Below, one piece after another: positions 1 to 13,756 of a stretch of 64,000 nucleotides of DNA. The notes beneath the pieces are model-generated. The model had not been told where the DNA came from. It made no database searches and saw only the letters and a program-made list of their open reading frames with translations. The translations under genes and the position numbers were made by a program. The number at the start of each line of letters is the position of its first letter. Position 1 is the stretch's first letter. Origin of the DNA: Trametes villosa (lineage: Eukaryota; Basidiomycota; Agaricomycetes; Polyporales; Polyporaceae); NCBI GenBank assembly GCA_002964805.2, contig PUDQ02000017.1, positions 372,001 to 436,000 of the forward strand, written 5' to 3'.

Positions 1-630
<630 letters not shown>

Positions 631-930
631 GCGCAGCGCCTCTCGGCTTGCGTTGGGCTGTGGATGGGACCGCCGTCGGCGTCTTCGCCTGTCTTCGATA
701 GTAGTATCAGACATTTTTACTTGTTGTAAAGCCTTCCTCTGGAATCATAATCAGCTATTACAAAGCCATATACTGGGGAGTGGGCCGCCTCGGGTTGTGC
801 GCGCAGACGAGAGGGTCGGTATTGGGTCGGTAGCGTCAAAACGCGGTTGAATTGATGGCAGGAACCCTACAATCGCAACAAGACAAGCATTACAGCCACA
901 GAGCAAACAATAAGTAAAAGCTTTCAAAAG

Positions 931-3310
931 TTACAACGGCCCGTCGAGGTCGGCCGCATTGAACTGCGCCTCGGGGAAGTAGCGTGCGCGCACGCTCCTG
1001 CCGCCAAAGAACCGTCCGTCGAGCTCCCTTACAGTCTTCCAAGCACCGACCGGGCCTCCAAAGAGGACGAAGATGCGGACTGCTTCCTCGGGGCTGGGCG
1101 GAGGCGGGTAGACGGGGTGCACGATCACCCGCTCGACAACACCGTTCTTCGAGCACTCGTCGCCTATGTTCTCCAGTCAGCAACCCGTCGGCAAGCGCCA
1201 GACACGAAGAAAACTAACCAATATCCTCCCTCAACTCCTCGTCCTCGACGTCCTCCAGCCCGACCATGTTCGTGAGCACGACGACGCGGCTCGGCTCGCC
1301 GAAGCGCTCGCGGTCCTCGCGCGTCTTCGCGTCCTCGTTGAGGTTCACGATCTTGCCCATCTTCGCCGCGTTCGGCGAGCCGCCGAGCGCGGGGCCCTGG
1401 TTGCCCTTGCCTTTGCCCTTGCCTTTGCCCTTGCTCGCGGCGACCTGCTCGACGGTGAGCGCGTGCACGATGCCCGAGCCGTCGACGCCGAGCCCTTGGC
1501 CCTCTTTGTGGCCCCACTTCGCCATGAGGCGCGCGGCGAAGCCGTGAGGGTCGGGCCTTGTTATGGAAATATCAGAAAGTGGTCGCAGAACGACAAGGAG
1601 AGTCACTCACTTCTTCGTTTCGGAGCTCTCTTCTGGGGGAGCGCTTGCACGAGCGGCAGCGGGAGGTGGCACCCCGCCCTTCGGCGCGAGCGCGCTGAGC
1701 CGTGCAGCGATTGCCGCAGCGGTCTGCTTGCTGTTGCGCACTTTGTCCTCCGTGAGGCCTGGCACCGGGGCACTCGCTGGCGGTGGCGGAATGGCCGGAG
1801 GCGGCACAGTGGGCGTGAATGCAGGCGGGGGGCTGATGAAGGGCACCGGACTGGGTACGCGGGGAGGCGCTGGCTGCTGAGACAGCGCTAGGCGGCGGAG
1901 ATAGGCCTCTTCGCCCGTCTGCACCACGACAGTAGTGGGAGCTGCTGCGGGCGGCGGGGAAACCGACGCAGTGAACGCGGAAGAGGCACGGCCGAGGCCG
2001 GGAATCTCGTCGCCGGGCTCAGAAGGTGTGAAGGAAGATGATGGCGGGAGGCTGGCGAATGAGGAAGAAGCGACGGGGCCGCCGGAGTATGAGAGCGCGT
2101 AGGTAGACGGGGTGATGGAGGGGAGTGGCGGGCTCGTGAAGCTTGGGGCCGCTGGCTCGACGGGTCGGAAGCCTTGAGACAAGGCTAGACGGCGCTGGTA
2201 TGCCTCGTCTCCGGACAAATCGACGGGGACCGGTGCCGGAGGAGCAGGCGCGAAGGTAGAGCTACCTATGCCACGCGGCCTTTCATATTCCTCCTCAGCT
2301 TCTTCGCGCTCCTCATAGCGACCTGCGAGAGGCGTTCAGACATCGTGCGACTGTTCGGGTCGCGCTGGACTCACCCGTCTTGCGCGGACGTTCGTCTTCG
2401 GAGGCGCTGTGGTAGCTATCGGAGTAGCTGGTGCTGCGCCGGTTGCGCTTGCGGTCCTCGCCGCGTCGTCGCTCTTCCAACGCGCGTTCACGGCGCTCCT
2501 CGCGTTCCTTGCGTTGCCACATCTTGAACTCGCCGTAGTCGTTCGGCCGCATTGGGTCGTAGACCTCGTTGGGATCCCAGACCGCGAGAGCTTGCTGAAT
2601 TTTGTTCTGTACCGGTATACCGTTAGCTCCCCACGTGAATCGACGGTGTTGGAGAACGACACGTACCTTCTTGCCCTTCTTTTTGCCGCCTCCTCCCTCA
2701 CGCTTCCCGCCCTTCTGCGCCTTGAAGCCGTTGATATCGTCGTCCAAGATCATAGACGGCGGCTTGACTTTGCGTCCCCATCCTTGCCCTTGGGCCTGAG
2801 ATTGTGTGGGTGCTGCCTCCGGCTTGCTGGTAGATGGCTCGACGAGGGAAGGCGGCGCAAACACGACCGCAGTGCTAGAGATAGTCGCGGCCGCCGCACC
2901 CGTTGCATTCGCCACAGTGACCGACGCCCCCACAGGTAGACGCGGCGCCGCTGGCTTCGCCTTGGGGGCCTGCCGACGCGTGGGCGCGAACGCGAGCGCC
3001 GCGGACCATCCTAGCGTGCGGGGATTGAGAGGGCCACGGGCGGAGGGGGCATGGACGGATGGTCTCGTGAATAACAAGCTCTGCAACGGCTATGCTATAG
3101 TGGAAGTATACCGGCTGTAGCCTTCGACGCCGCGCTGGGCTCGGCTGTCGCGCTCGCCGCCGCCGCGGGTGCGTTCTGTGTGGTGGAGAGCTGGGTGGGT
3201 TTGTCGGGGGCTGGTGCTGGGGCGGGGGCGGATGGGCCTTGGGAGGATGCGAAGGCTTTGGTGGAGGAGAATTGGATGCCGCCGTAGAGGCCGCCTGCTC
3301 TGCTCGACAT
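931..3310 (-). CDS. RBM17/SPF45: Splicing factor 45 (G-patch and UHM/RRM protein)
   Basis: This is a nuclear spliceosome protein that takes part in late 3' splice-site choice. The start ATG at 3308-3310 gives [11 protein letters not shown], the family's conserved N-terminus. An intron ends before [10 protein letters not shown], a second conserved N-terminal block. Then come a Lys/Gly-rich linker, the conserved [18 protein letters not shown] region, an Arg/Glu-rich stretch, and two copies of an EAYxRRLALSQ repeat ([12 protein letters not shown] and [12 protein letters not shown]). The G-patch is at about 1450-1560 ([12 protein letters not shown]). The C-terminal UHM-type RRM ends in VRARYFPE, which keeps the RYF signature of SPF45. 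The stop is at 931-933. There are several short introns; not every boundary was fixed. [11 protein letters not shown] run follows the G-patch. Confidence 0.92.
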
Positions 3311-3559
3311 CTTGGACGGCGAGCGAGGGTAGTGTGGATGTGATGGTAAAGGGAAAGGGTGTAAACGCCCGGTGCTACAGCGTCTCGGCCTAACTCCTGC
3401 TGGAAGCGCCCGTGTACTTGGGGGTGTGGCGGAAGCCCTCACTACGCCTTTCTTGACGTCAAAACAAAAGTCTAAGTGGGTATAGAGGCAAGTACAGCGA
3501 CAGATATATGCAGTATTTCATATGTCACGATGTTGAATCTCCTCCAGACCGCCCGCGTG

Positions 3560-5110
3560 TCAAAACCACATCGACACCGAGAAACTCATCTCTTCACTCC
3601 GCATCGCATGCCACCACCCGGGCGGAAAGAAGAGCAAGTCCCCCGGCTCGAGAGTCACGCCTATCGCACCCGGAACGACCTCCCTCCAGAACTGCGGAAA
3701 TTCGGCGCGGCTTGCCTCCAGCTCCTCCGCGGACGAAACGAAGACGTCGACACGCGTGGTGTTGCTCATCGAAGGGTTCTCGAGGTTCGCGGCGGGATTG
3801 CGGGGTTGGTCTTCTTCGTGGGTGTGGGAGGGATCGGGGGCCTGGGTCGGTGGGGGTGGGTACGGGTATATGTGGGGGGAGGCTTCGGGAGGGGCGAGCC
3901 ATATGGTCTTTCGACCGACTACTTGTGCTAGGCGGAGTTTAGCGAGGTGCTCGGTGAAACTAAAGGAGAGCATACCGTAGAAGTTGTAGAACGGGTCCTA
4001 ACGTGGACGTACTATCAGAGTACAGCCCGGCCTAAGTGCGAACGAGGGACTCACTGTATGCGCCGGTGACACAGTTCCCGCAGGGCCCAACCACGCGTTC
4101 AAGACTAGCTGCTCCTCGTTGCTTGGCGGCACATACTGCGGATAATTGTCTGGCGGAGGCAGGCAGGAGTAGACGTAGTCCGGCACGATGATGTCGCTCC
4201 TCAAAGCAGGGAATTGCTTGAAGAGGCTGTGTTGAGCAAGATATAGCACGGGATGTGGGTCGGGCGAGGAGACAGCGGCGAGGAACTCCTCCCAGGGCAT
4301 CATCCGTTGCGTCCAGTCGTCGTTTCGGTAGTCGCTGCCCACCTCAATGGGTACCACTCGACCAGGCCCAGCCGCAGAACGGAGGTAGTCTAGCGAGCCC
4401 CAGGGATGCTCGTTGAGCGCCGGCCAGTCTCGCAGGTATCCACGAAGAACGAAGGGCTCTCGAGAGAATCGGGAGGCGAAAGAGGCTAGGGATGGGGCAG
4501 CGTCGAGATAGGTTATAGCTCTGTCTGCAGTTTGGAGAGTAAGAGACGATCCTTCATGGTGTTTGTTCTTCGGCACGATATGACCACCAGGAGCAGCGAC
4601 AGTGAAGTCGAGGCACTCTCGCTGGATGTCTTCGATGAGGTCGAGGACAAGGTCCAACCTGCCATCGCCCGCTGCGCCCGCTATCACGATCGCATGGTCC
4701 AAGTGGCCCACAGCAGACAGGGGGTGTGCGGCATCTCGAGAGTCGCACGAGTCTAGCACGTCGATGTACGCTAGCACAATGCGGGCATCGGTGTAAATGC
4801 GTCGCCATCCCAGTGAGTGCCGACTTGAGCTAGACGCCATGGCGGCGTGGGCGTGCTGTATCAGGGTTTCCAGGCTTTCACGGACGTGGCCTCGCGACAG
4901 CGATTGATTATCTGTCAAGACTAGGTGGGCTGCTCGGAGGAGCGTGTCTGCGCTGGGCTTGTCGCATGCGAGGATATCTGGCGCAGGCAAAGGGTTCAAC
5001 GGAGCTGCGGCTCGGAGCTCAGTGTATGTCGCACCTTCTGTGTTGGGATGCAGTGGGTCTCGCAACTCTGCGAGGAAGGACTGGAAGGCCTCCCGAACAA
5101 CTGTAGACAT
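3560..5110 (-). CDS. JmjC-domain (cupin-8) oxygenase, KDM8/JMJD5-like
   Basis: A predicted Fe(II)/2-oxoglutarate-dependent oxygenase of the JMJD5/KDM8 type. There are two exons, 4055-5110 and 3560-3997, joined by a 57-base intron; the total is 497 residues and in frame. The first 180 or so residues form an all-helical region as in JMJD5. The JmjC core begins near EPFVLRGYLRDWPAL. The iron ligands are visible: HTD, split by the intron after the Thr codon, and the distal His in PPGWWHAM. LAQVVGRKTIWL is a typical strand of this family. An acidic, Pro-rich insert lies between the ligands. The start was placed at MSTVVREAF because the longer in-frame extension is low-complexity and lacks family similarity. 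Whether it acts as demethylase, hydroxylase or protease cannot be told from sequence. Confidence 0.88.
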
Positions 5111-6348
5111 CCTAGCATAAAATAGCAGTGTCAGTTTTGCTGGTGTACTAAGAGCGTGAAAGGTGCCACCAAATCGACGGGAAATGCTCACGCGCACGCC
5201 GTAGGGTCGCGAGGCACTGTCTACGATCGTCGATGGTTTGCTTATACCTTCGGTCTGCTTTCATACACAACGTTCCAAATAACATACACCATAACGTTAG
5301 AATCTAGACGACTGGTCATCCTCCCGACTTCAAAATGTCCTCTGATGCCCTGCAACCAGTGGTGTAAGTATTGTTGCTCTTTTGGCCCTTAGGGATGTCA
5401 GGCGCCTGTAATTCCGCCGGCTTCATGAATTCTTCCATTGCAGGGTATTCATGAGTGCCCCAGTAGACGATGCGATCAATATATCATGCGCACTGTATCA
5501 TATGTCGTTCAAAACAACTCCTGACATCTCAAAACAGCCATACGCTTGCATAGGGCTCTGGCGGACGTGACGTCGCGATGAAGCCGCCTGGGACAACACC
5601 GTCGCGTTCAACGCCATGATGCTGTCCCTGCAAATATACCCAGGAACGGGACGCAGGGCGGACTTCTGCACGCACCTTAGCGGGGCACCAATCAACTTCT
5701 AAGTGGGAACTCAGTCCGGAGAAGCACGAAGCCCTGACTATACGTAACTTCCCGTGACCGGCGAGCTGTGCTCTTCCTCCGCGCTGTAGTAGTTCCGCAG
5801 CACGCCACGCACAGGTTGTGTCTTTGTTGTCCTGCGCGTTCTCGCTCGAAGACACGTCCGATGTGAGCACAGGCACCTGGGTCGGATGGCGAGGCGAGTG
5901 AAGGAATGCTGGAAGAGGGACTGTCCTCGTCTGGGGAATGATGCAGCGGGTGATGTGGCGGCGTCCTCCTTTGGCGATCATCTTGGAACAGATCTGATGT
6001 GACGATGTGACGCGCACGCCATTTCGTCCCGGTTTGCTCGTTCGCAGTCGTTCGTGCGACGCCCGCCACTTGCCTCTGCTCCGCCAAAAAGAGGTCGACA
6101 AAAGAGAGGGGCGAGGTACATGCCTCCCTACGTTTGCGATACTCGCAGCTGAGGAGCTGACCTTTTGTTTGGGTGGTTGGGCACAGGCGCCGGGGGACCA
6201 CATATGACACGTCACGCGTGACTGTGTCAAATTTTCGTCACAAGCGAGAGATGATATAAGGTGCAGTCGTCGTGGCCCCGGGAGCGTGAGAATTCCCCGT
6301 TATCCTGCCTTTGATCTTCAGCGCCGGGTGGCGGTCCGGTCTTACGTA
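5111..6348. other. Intergenic region between divergent KDM8-like and MOT1 genes
   Basis: About 1.2 kb between two divergently transcribed genes, so it should hold both promoters. A TATA-like GATATAAG lies at 6253-6260, about 90 bases before the MOT1 start. The string TCAGGCGCCTG near 5398 is one of the GGCGCC palindromes scattered through the window. Open frames here have no family similarity. A tiny spliced frame beginning ATGTCCTCTGATGCC at about 5334 can be drawn but is not convincing. Confidence 0.6.
6253..6260 (+). promoter_or_regulatory. TATA-like element upstream of MOT1
   Basis: GATATAAG lies about 90 bases before the MOT1 ATG. Position and sequence fit a weak TATA box. There is no transcript evidence. 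Confidence 0.35.
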
Positions 6349-9300
6349 ATGACGTCGAGGTGCGCCCACATCCCATTCGGCAGGTTCTGTGGTTCGCTGT
6401 GCTTACGCGGGTGCGCTGACTAGGTTGGACCGGCTCCTCCTCCTCCTCGATACGGGGTCTTCTGCGTCCGTGAGGACAACCGCCGCGAAACAACTAGCAC
6501 AACTTGCGGCGAAGAGCGTTATCAGCGACGTAGCCATCGTCGAGGACGATGTCAAGACGAATAGGAACTATGCAGCCGTCGGCGATCCTTCGGGATGGTC
6601 GGAGCCGATGGCAGTCCTCGCAAGGGTCAGTACTTTCTTATGGCTGACTATACAGTGCGCGCGCTGACATGGGGATGCAGATACTGCCATATCTTCATTC
6701 ACGATCCCACGAGACTCGCTCAGCTGCCTCCACCGCACTCTCACAGATCTTCTCACTCGTCCCGCTCTGGCAGCCATATCCAGACGCGGAGTCGAAACCA
6801 TATGGCGCATCTTCCACATTACCGGCACCAGAGTTCCCGTCGTTCTCTGTGCGCGAGCTCATGGAGAAGGGAACACTACTCCTCGCCTCCTCCGGCAAGG
6901 AGTTCATCAAGCCGACTGGGATTCTGGCGAACTCGTCCGAGGTCAAGAAGGCGCGGAGAGAAGCTATGGGCCGTCTCGGCCTTGACTTCCTCGAAAGCGT
7001 CGGTGGCGCGGACGACATGGACCTCGATAAGGAGCTCGCCGCGGAGGAGGCGGACGCGGACGTCGAGATGGCCGCGCCGACACCCCCGGTGAAGAGCGAA
7101 GACGAGTCCGGGCCCATTTCGCCTATCGACGAGCCTGTGGACGTCAAGGTCAAGAAGGAGGAGGTAGTGGCTGCGCGGTCGAAGTCATCAACGCCTGCGG
7201 CACCCTCAGTGACGACCACGCCAGCCCCAGAAGACATGTCGGCGCTCTCCGCACGAGAGCGCAATCGGCTAAAGCGCAAGCGGAAACCCGGCAACGCGGC
7301 TGTTGTTGCCGCTCCTCCACCATCACAAGCTGCTGGCGCGAAGTTCCAGGCTGCGGCCGCTGGTCCTGCGAAGTACACGACTTACACGCTCGACTGCTTC
7401 CTCATTTGCTGACTTGTATACACAGAGCCCGCCTGGTCGTCAACGACGACAAGACCCTGCCGAAACAGCGCACGGATAGCCCGAAGTCTCCTACAGAAGG
7501 CCCCGCACCAGATCGCGTCGTGATCGACCCGTCGAAAGGTGGCGCTGTCGCCCCTAAGACGGAGAGCAAATCCAAGGCCCTCGAGGTGCAACCTGGCTGC
7601 TGGGTCTGGGATGGCCTGGTTAAGCTGCTCGAAGTTGATCTCTTCAGCGCATCTTGGGAAGTGCGACACGGCGCCGCCATGGCGTTGCGCGAGCTACTCA
7701 AGGTGCAGGGGAAGTACGGCGGCATGAAAGGTTAGTCTGACGACCATCCCCGTTCAACATCGAACTTACGATCTTCGGGTTAGCTGACATTGACTGGGAC
7801 GAGAACCTCGTCGCCCACGAGAAGTGGTGCAACGATCTCGCCGTGAAGTTCTTATGCATCTTCGTGCTCGATCGTTTCGGGGACTTCGTCTCAGATCAGG
7901 TACGCATGATACATATGTCAACTCTGCCTGAGCCGCGCTTATCTTACACCCATTCTAGGTCGTCGCGCCAGTACGCGAAACAGTCTCACAGACTCTCGCC
8001 TCCCTTCTTCTACACATGCCGCGCCGATCAGTCCTCCACGTCCACGACGTCCTGTTGCAGATGATCCGGCAGGACTTCCCCATGCCAGTGAAGCCAGCGA
8101 ACGGCAAGCCTAAGGACGCCAACGCTGAGAAAGGCCACGTCTGGGAGGTTCGCCACGCGGGCCTGCTCGGCATCAAGTATGAGGTTGCCGTCCGGAGCGA
8201 CCTTGTCAGCATGGACATCCCGGACGAGGATAGTATGGAGATCGATGATGGAAAGGAGGTGCTGAGGGGTGTCGTCGACGCTGCGGTACTTGGGTACGTG
8301 CTTATGCTGGTGATGTATGGGCTGCACGTTAACCACAGGTTATAGTCTAGGAGACCGGGACGACGACGTGCGGTCTGTCGCTGCGTCATGCTTGCTACCC
8401 GTAGCAGCGTACCTCGTCAAGCGGCTACCCGAAGAACTTCCGCGGGTTCTTGCCGTACTATGGAGCTGCCTAAGAGACATGAAGGACGACTTGAGTTCGA
8501 GTGTTGGCGCGGTCATGGACCTCCTAGGTTAGTCTTCGTGTCTTCCTCAGCACGATCAGCGGCTCACTCGTCATACAAAGGTCAGCTGGTCGCATACCCT
8601 CATGTCATTGAGATCATAGCAGACGAGTCGCGATCGTAGGTGTTCTTAATACTCATCAGTACTCCTGCTGACAACGCTCCCCAGACATCCCATCACAATC
8701 CTCGCGCCCACGTTATTCCCCTTCTTCCGACATACCATCGCCAACGTACGCCTAGCTGTCGTCAAGACGCTGCATACCTTCATGACCGTAGAGCACCTCT
8801 CGCGAGCATGGATAACCGTACCCTTCTTGCGCCTCCTGTTCCAGAATCTGGTCGTGGAGGAACGCTCAGACATCCGCGAGGCGACCCTTTCCACGTGGCG
8901 GGAGACTCTCTCCATCCTGAGCTCAACACCTGGGTGGATGGAGTCCTGCGTCACGCAGCCGCTGCTCCTGGAGTGGTACGCGGTGCTGATGACCCCGCTC
9001 GGGCTACCGCTGGACGCTTCGAGCTTCTACGATCCTACGGTTGGCGCGGATACCGGTGGTCCGTCTGAGCGGCACAACGTCGACAAGAACATGCTCGCGC
9101 AGGACCTTTCCCTGATTTCGATCGAGGTTGTGATACAGGCGAGGTTAGCTGCGTCGTCTGCTTTGGCGTACATTATCGCGTTCTGGCCGCTCACGGTAAG
9201 CATCCGCTCCAGTCGGTCTCACATCCCCACTCACAGGGTCTTCAGCAGAACGAGGGCCAGTCCCTCCCGGTCGACGAGATGTTCAAGCCGATCCTAACGC

Positions 9301-12300
9301 ACTACATCGAGTCCACGAGCATGCTCCAGAAGTTCCTCGCCGCGATCATCTCCGAGTGCTGGGCGCGCGAGTACGACACACGCGCGGCCCCGGGCGCGCC
9401 GCTGCTCATCGAGGCGTCCCCGCTCGCCGCGGAGCTCTCGCAGAAGACGCTGGCGTGGCTGCAGGCGGAGCCGCCGGCCGCGTACCACGAGATGGCGTTC
9501 ACGCTCGCGCGCATCCACGGCGAGTGCTACAACCTGCTGCAGTCGTTCGCGTACGACTGCAAGATCGCCGCGGCCGCGATCCCCGTGCTCGGGACGGAGA
9601 TCGACGTGACGGGCACGAAGCCGGGCTGCTTCACGATCGACACCGCGCAGGCGGCGGTCGGGGAGATGTTCACGACGCTGAAGGACAGCTTGGGACGGAC
9701 GAAGAAGCGCGAGCTGCTGATCATCAAGGAGAAGCGGCTGAAGGTCGTGTCGAGCATCGAGCGGTACATCGAGGTGAAGGCGCAGTACGACGTGCGCGTC
9801 TCGGCGGCGTTTGCGGCAGCCTTCGTTGCGTTCAAGAGCACTCCGGACAAGGTCAGCCCGATCGTGAAGGGTATCATGAACAGCATCAAGGTACGGTTGT
9901 CCACCAGTCCTTGTCTGCACAGGAGCTAACCATAATGTCGCAGACCGAAGAGAACCTCGACCTGCAGACACACTCCGCTGCGGCTGTCGCGTCGTTCGTC
10001 GAGTTCTGTGTCCAGCGCGACCTCGGCCAGCCTCCAGACAAGATCGTGAAGAACCTCTGCACGTTCCTGTGCCAGGACGTCGAGCAGACGCCCACCTTCC
10101 TGTACAAGCGGAAGATCATCGACGGCGTGCTGTCCTTCCCGAAGCCCTCCTCCGCCTCTGCTGCCACCAGCAATGGCAAGGACAACGGCGACAAGCACGG
10201 GGGCAGCGAAGACCCCGCGAAGGCGCGGTTATCTCGTCGTGGTGCACGGCTTGCATTTGAGAAGCTGTCTGCGAAGTTCGGTCCGCGGTTACTGCAGGCT
10301 ATCCCCAAGATGTGGCAATCTATGGCTGGCGGTCTGCTCAGCGCGTGCGCTACTGGTGAGAACTTTGGATCTTGTCATCGCCCGGCAGTACTCTAACGCG
10401 TATATAGACTCTGTCAAGAAGATGGATGAGCTCCTCGAGAAGCAGCATGGACAGGACGTCATCGACTCTCTGAGCGTGCTTGAAGCCGTCGTGCCGACGT
10501 TCCACGAGGAGTTGTCACACCACTTCACCGAGCTCTTCCCGCACGTCGTCCTCGCTCTCCGGAGTCGCTTCGCCATCATCCGGCAGTCCGCAGCGCGGTG
10601 CTTCTCGACCATGTGCGACGTGCTGACCGTCGACGCTATGCGCTATGTGATCGAGAATGTCGCGCCTTACCTCGGCGATGCATCTGTCCTAGCAAACCGC
10701 CAGGGTGCGATCGAGCTGATATATCGTACGTGCTTCCTCGAGCTTGCCACTTATCGGCGTACTCACGCCTTGCGCAGACATCGTCCAGAAGTTGGATATC
10801 AAGGCCTTGCCCTATGTCATCTTCATGGTTGTACCCGTCCTAGGACGGATGAGCGATCCTGATGACGACGTTCGCGCCACCGCGACTAACACCTTCGCCT
10901 CGCTCGTGAAGATGGTACCTCTAGAGGTGAGCATCCTATGCCGTGCTAAAGCCACGACGTCGACTAACGACTGCACAGGCGGGGCTTCCCGATCCGCCCA
11001 ACTTCCCAGAGGACCTTCTCAAGCGCCGCGAAGAGGAGCGGCAGTTTCTTACGCAGCTTCTCGACGGGAGCAAGGTGCAGCAATACAACATCCCTGTCAC
11101 GATCAAGGCGGAGCTTCGCAAGTACCAACAAGAGGGCGTCAACTGGCTCGCCTTCCTGGCGAAGTACCAGCTTCACGGTATCCTGTGCGACGGTACGTTA
11201 CGAACGCTTTTCAGTTAAAGGAGCTCGCTGACTGACCGTGTGTCTAGATATGGGTCTCGGCAAGACGCTCCAGTCGATCTGTATCCTTGCCGGCAAGCAT
11301 TACGAGCGAGTGCAGAAGTACAAGGAGACCAAGGCCCCCGACTCCAAGCACCTACCGTCCCTCATCGTCTGCCCACCAACACTCACAGGCCATTGGTACT
11401 ACGAGATCCTGAAGTACGCCGAGAACCTGAAGCCGGTACTATACACGGGCAACTCTCGCGAACGGAACAAGCTCCTACCGAAGCTCAAGTCCTACGACGT
11501 CGTTGTGACCTCATATGAGGTCGTCCGGAACGATATCACGAGCCTGCAGGACATGAACTGGCACTACTGCATCCTCGATGAAGGCCATATCATCAAGAAC
11601 GCGAAGACGAAGCTGACGAAGGCCGTCAAGTGCATCAAGGCCGTGCACCGACTCATCCTGTCCGGCACGCCCATCCAGAACAACGTCCTGGAGCTATGGA
11701 GTCTCTTCGACTTCTTGATGCCTGGTTTCCTTGGCACTGAGTCGTCCTTCAACGAGCGCTTCAGCAAGCCGATTCTTTCGAATCGTGACGGGAAAGCGAA
11801 GACTGGTGAAGCAGGTGAGTCTCATCGCTGCCGTCCCGCTCTATAGTCGTGACTAACGCGCTACACAGCTGCACTAGCACTCGAGGCGTTGCACAAACAA
11901 GTCCTTCCGTTCCTACTCCGGCGGCTCAAAGAAGACGTCCTCAACGACCTTCCCCCGAAGATCATTCAGGACTACTACTGCGAGCTGTCCGAGCTGCAGA
12001 AGTTCCTGTACGATGACTACTCGAAGTCAAGCGCGAAAATGGAGGTCGACGACGTCGTGCGGTCGCACAAGGAGAAAGACGGAGAGCAACAGCACATCTT
12101 CCAGTCGCTGCAGTACCTTCGGAAACTGTGCAACCACCCCGCGCTTGTACTCAAGAACGACAAGCAGGCGATCAAGGAGGCCCTCACGAACTCTGGTGCC
12201 CATTCGGCCAATGGTGATCTCAGCGATATTCAGCATGCTCCCAAACTGCTCGCGCTTCGGTATGCATTCCGTCTATTGATGATGCGTTTCTCTCAAACTA

Positions 12301-13117
12301 ACGGTGCGCCCTACAGCCAACTACTTGTCGACTGCGGCATCGGCATCGCACCTGGTGCGACAGGCGACGCGACGAAGTCCGAGCTCGTGGACGCGGAGGA
12401 GACGGGCACCGGCGCGTTCTCGCAGCACCGGGTGCTCATCTTCTGTCAGATGAAGCAGATGCTCGACATCATCGAGACCGACCTCTTCAAGCAGCACATG
12501 CCCGCGGTGACGTACATGCGCCTCGACGGCGGCACGGACCCCAACAAACGCCACGCGATCGTGCAGACCTTCAACGCGGACCCTAGCATCGACTGCCTCT
12601 TGCTGACGACGCACGTCGGTGGGTTGGGACTCACGCTCACTGGCGCGGATACGGTCATCTTTGTCGAGCACGACTGGAACCCGATGAAGGACCTGCAGGC
12701 GATGGACCGCGCTCATCGTATCGGGCAGAAGAAGGTCGTCAACGTGTACCGGCTCATTACCAAGGGCACGTTAGAAGAGAAGATCATGGGGTACGTTTCA
12801 CGCATTTGCGCCGAGTTGAATCCTAATGCTCACACGCCATGTGTAGCTTGCAGCGCTTCAAGCTCAACATCGCGAACTCCGTCGTCACCCAGCAGAACTC
12901 GGGGCTGGCGTCAATGGACACCGACCTCGTGCTGGACCTCTTCAAGCGCACGACCGAAGAGGAGGACGCGGCGGCGGCCGCGAAAAAGGAGAAGGACCCG
13001 AGCGCGCCCCCGGGCGCGAAGAACGTCCTGCGCGGGCTCGAGGACCTGCCGCCGGAAGAGGAGTACCAGGAGCTGGACGTGAAGAGCTTCATGAGCTCGC
13101 TGGGCGGGAGACAGTAG
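6349..13117 (+). CDS. MOT1: TBP-associated SNF2-family ATPase MOT1/BTAF1
   Basis: This nuclear Swi2/Snf2 ATPase removes TATA-binding protein from DNA. Protein length is roughly 1,900 residues, normal for the family. The first exon is only 11 bases (6349-6359), and joining it to the exon at 6424 restores the conserved start MTSRLDRLLLLLDTGSS. The N-terminal half is HEAT repeats with an acidic, Pro-rich insert around 7050-7350. The ATPase core follows from about 11.1 kb: the KYQQEGVNWLAFL block, then motif I in the exon starting near 11247 (DMGLGKTLQSI), motif II DEGH at about 11577, SGTPIQNNVLELWSL, and helicase C with GGLGLTLTGAD and QAMDRAHRIGQ. TAG is at 13115-13117. At least fifteen short introns are visible; one lies at about 12260-12315 inside helicase C. 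No break or missing motif was seen. Confidence 0.95.
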
Positions 13118-13756
13118 CGCGCGTCGTATCTTATTCGTTCCTCATCGTTTGCAACGCTTTCGGACCGTCGTCACGGATTAGAAGAACCGGTAGACTCAAT
13201 GTATTCTGTAGCTGTACACCCCCATAGTTGTATAATACAGTATAATCGCCCGCCCGCGTTTCCCTATCCTGCGCTACCTATAGCTAATTGTATCGCATCA
13301 GACATGTAGTTGTGCACCCTCAGTATCGCGCGCCGTGGTATTGTAGCTTGCACCTCCTGCATCGAGCACGCGCATTTCCCGATCGCGTTGTGTCTCCACC
13401 TGTACTTCACAGGATGAGCGGAGCGTGGAACACATGGCACCCAGATCCGCACGACAAAGGCACACGGTACACAGTGCGTTCCATGTTCTTATGCATCCCG
13501 AGGGAACTGGAGCTCGAATGAAAGAATCCTCGTCTCACGGCGACTTCTCGAAGAAGGTCAGCTGCATGGGCCACGGCCGAGCTACAGACAGACGAACTTT
13601 CATTCCCGTGAGAAGCGTCCGGGGATGACACCCATGGTAGCATGAATCCCCTCGCATAGAAGTCGTCCGGCTCACGTTCAGAGATAAGAGGTGTGCGTCG
13701 TAATTCGGCGGGCTACTATACAGCGACTATATGGACTTCGGCGGCGCCCCCAGGGT
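13118..13756. other. Intergenic region between convergent genes
   Basis: 640 bases between the 3' ends of MOT1 and the next gene. It contains AT-richer stretches suited to 3' untranslated regions and polyadenylation (for example around 13200-13250). No gene or repeat was recognised. Confidence 0.6.

Noticed and set aside
5334..5570. Small spliced plus-strand frame starting MSSDALQPVV
   Set aside because: Can be joined through GTAAGT/TTGCAG but yields only about 50 residues without similarity; likely chance.
5498..6230. Overlapping minus-strand frames of 65-233 codons upstream of MOT1
   Set aside because: No family similarity, Arg/Pro/Ser-biased composition and no splice pattern; they fill the divergent promoter region.
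9294..10396. Long frames on both strands overlapping MOT1 (225 and 346 codons)
   Set aside because: Shadow frames of the GC-rich MOT1 exons, dominated by Arg, Ala and Gly.
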